From: Burkholderiaceae bacterium
Lineage (GTDB): Bacteria; Pseudomonadota; Gammaproteobacteria; Burkholderiales; Burkholderiaceae_D
Direction: 5' to 3'
Assembly: GCA_019752915.1 (NCBI GenBank)
Contig: JAIELO010000440.1
Span: 1-7,211 of the forward strand
DNA length: 7,211 bases
Both the position numbers and the translations under genes were made by a program. This document shows positions 5,623 to 7,211 of this stretch, in pieces; within the stretch, counting starts at the first letter, position 1; the number at the start of each line of letters is the position of its first letter. The notes beneath the pieces were generated by a model. The model was not told the DNA's origin. It ran no database searches and saw only the letters and a list, made by a program, of their open reading frames with translations.

Positions 5623-7211
5623 GTGGCTGTACCGTACGATATCGCGCACTGGCGCGCGCAGGTTTTTTCCCGACTGCTTCTAGTGGTTCTGGTACTGGGA
5701 GCGCTGACGGCCATCCCGAGCGTCACGCTGGCCATCGGCGAGCGCATGTGGTCGATTGTCGCGACCGATGTCGCAGCACTGGTCTGGCTGACCGTGATCT
5801 GGCGCTGGCGCAGCCTGCCCTACACGTTCCGCGTCCTCAATTTTCTAGCCATTGCCTTCATGGTGGGCGTGGCCCTGCTGCTTAAAGTGGGGCCGGTCAG
5901 CCAGATTTATCTGATGGCCATCCCGGTGCTGGCCGCCCTGCTGCTCGGTCTTCGTCCGGCACTGGCCACGCTGGTACTGGCCGGCCTAGTGGTGATGGTG
6001 CTCGGCTACGACGCCAATTCCAAACTGCAGATCGAAGGCATCCCCAATCATGCCTTGCTCAAAGCGGCCATCATCTCGATCAACTTCATGTTCATGACGG
6101 CGGTGCTGACGCTGTCCTGTGCGGTCTTGCTACGCCATCTGGCACGCTCCTTCGAGCAGTTGCAGGAACGCCAGAACGAACTGTCGGCACTGAATGCGGA
6201 ATTGAGCCTGACGGCGGTGGCAGTATCGCGCCTGAACGACATGGTACTGATCGCCGAAGTCGATACCCCGGGCGATGCCTCGGAAGCGACCCAGCACATC
6301 ATCTTCGTCAACGAAGCCTTCGAACGCCGCAACGGTTATCGCCGCCACGAAGTACTGGGGCGCAGCCTGCGCCTGCTGCGCGGGCCGGAAACGGAAGTAG
6401 CAGTACTCGCCAAAATCAACGAAGCGATGGCGCACAACGAAGCGGTGCGCGCCGAACTGCTCAATTACACCAAATCCGGCGAGGCCTACTGGGTTGAAAC
6501 CGATCTGGTGCCGTTCACCGATAAAGCCGGCGTGAATACTCACTGGGTCGCCGTCGAACGCGACATCACCGAACGCAAGAAATCGCAGGACGACATCCAC
6601 CAGCTAGCTTATTACGATGTGCTGACCGGTCTGCCCAACCGGCGCATGCTGATGGATAATCTGGAGCAGCTACTGGCTTCCTCGCGCCGTGGCGGCACCT
6701 TCAGTGCGGTGATGTTCATCGATCTCGATCGCTTCAAGACCATTAACGATGCGCGCGGCCACACCATCGGTGATGCGGTGTTACGCAACGCGTCCGAGCG
6801 ACTGCGCGCGCTGATGCGCAAGGCCGATACCGTGGCCCGCATCGGCGGTGACGAATTCGTGGTACTGCTCGGCCATCTGGCCCATGATCTGACGGTAGCG
6901 ACTCATGCAGCCCTGACGGTGGCCGAAAAAGTGCGGCTGGCACTGGGCGAAGAACTCGACATCGAAGGCCAGATCTACAACTCCACCGCCAGCATCGGCG
7001 TGACCATGCTGCCGCGGACCGGCAAGACTGCCCACGACCTGCTGCGCGAAGCCGATACCGCCATGTACCGCGCCAAAGCGGCTGGTCGCAATGGCGTGGC
7101 CTTCTTCGAAGCGGCCATGCAGGCCGACGTGGAACGCCGCCTCAACATCGAGCACGAACTCAATGCCGCACTCAACGCCGGTGCGCTACAGATGTATGTG
7201 CAGGCGCAGGT
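5623..7211 (+). CDS. Membrane PAS-GGDEF-EAL cyclic-di-GMP signalling protein (3' end beyond the right edge)
   Basis: The frame is open from GTG 5623 to the edge, giving 529 residues. GGAGG (5610-5614) lies eight bases upstream. Residues about 12-170 hold five or six hydrophobic segments, an inner-membrane sensor region I cannot name. A short charged helical linker (about 172-195) leads to a PAS domain (about 200-318: N230EAF, G246RSLRLLRG, ending ERDITERKK). The GGDEF domain starts near Y331DVLTGLPN and carries FIDLDRFKTIND and an intact active site G408GDEF412. The product-inhibition I-site RxxD is also intact (R399KAD402, five residues before GGDEF). Active diguanylate cyclase activity is therefore expected. 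An EAL phosphodiesterase domain begins after about 495 (ERRLNIEHELNAAL, then MYVQAQV) and is cut by the edge, so its catalytic motif cannot be judged. The PAS resembles LOV domains, but the photoactive cysteine position is leucine (L249). It has its own promoter-like sequence and a foldable leader. Confidence 0.92.
   Translation, partial: MAVPYDIAHWRAQVFSRLLLVVLVLGALTAIPSVTLAIGERMWSIVATDVAALVWLTVIWRWRSLPYTFRVLNFLAIAFMVGVALLLKVGPVSQIYLMAIPVLAALLLGLRPALATLVLAGLVVMVLGYDANSKLQIEGIPNHALLKAAIISINFMFMTAVLTLSCAVLLRHLARSFEQLQERQNELSALNAELSLTAVAVSRLNDMVLIAEVDTPGDASEATQHIIFVNEAFERRNGYRRHEVLGRSLRLLRGPETEVAVLAKINEAMAHNEAVRAELLNYTKSGEAYWVETDLVPFTDKAGVNTHWVAVERDITERKKSQDDIHQLAYYDVLTGLPNRRMLMDNLEQLLASSRRGGTFSAVMFIDLDRFKTINDARGHTIGDAVLRNASERLRALMRKADTVARIGGDEFVVLLGHLAHDLTVATHAALTVAEKVRLALGEELDIEGQIYNSTASIGVTMLPRTGKTAHDLLREADTAMYRAKAAGRNGVAFFEAAMQADVERRLNIEHELNAALNAGALQMYVQAQ

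Overview
The window comes from a GC-rich Gram-negative bacterium. Strong G/C third positions, Sec signal peptides, outer-membrane-type proteins, a PsiF-family protein and a large c-di-GMP signalling protein fit Betaproteobacteria, perhaps an Oxalobacteraceae-like member of the Burkholderiales. That taxonomic guess is inference. No rRNA, tRNA, CRISPR array, insertion sequence or phage gene is visible.

Layout. Positions 1-432 (minus strand) hold the 5' part of a secreted protein of the DUF6160/FilA type, running off the left edge. Positions 433-958 form a gene-poor, less GC-rich divergent region with an inverted repeat and perhaps the remnant of a minus-strand gene. From 959 a plus-strand operon-like run begins: a membrane-anchored or exported C39-like cysteine peptidase (959-1729, FilB-like), then a chimeric gene (1767-2834), then a complete flavin-dependent tryptophan-halogenase-family gene (2846-4357). 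The chimera joins the signal peptide and first half of a FilC-like outer-membrane beta-barrel protein, in frame, to the C-terminal half of a cytoplasmic cupin/JmjC-like protein. Genes of that cupin family commonly sit beside this kind of halogenase. This looks like the scar of a deletion or rearrangement joining a Fil-like secretion locus to a cupin-halogenase locus, or else an assembly misjoin. It is the most notable feature here.

Downstream of a degenerate 26-bp tandem repeat at the halogenase stop come three separate units: a PsiF-repeat periplasmic protein (4514-4804) followed by a near-perfect terminator hairpin; an exported GIN-domain (DUF2807) beta-helix protein (4925-5545) with a consensus -10 box; and a membrane-bound PAS-GGDEF-EAL protein (5623 to the right edge) that starts with GTG and was identified by reading the frame directly. 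Its leader can fold so that its Shine-Dalgarno sequence is paired in read-through transcripts.

How the genes may work together. The first three coding regions are plausibly remnants of one surface-protein export system (FilA-like substrate, C39-like peptidase, outer-membrane partner). The rearrangement destroys the outer-membrane partner and the cupin, but leaves the halogenase intact and under whatever drives the peptidase gene. The three right-hand genes have no evident functional link to this system or to each other, beyond envelope location or c-di-GMP-controlled surface behaviour.
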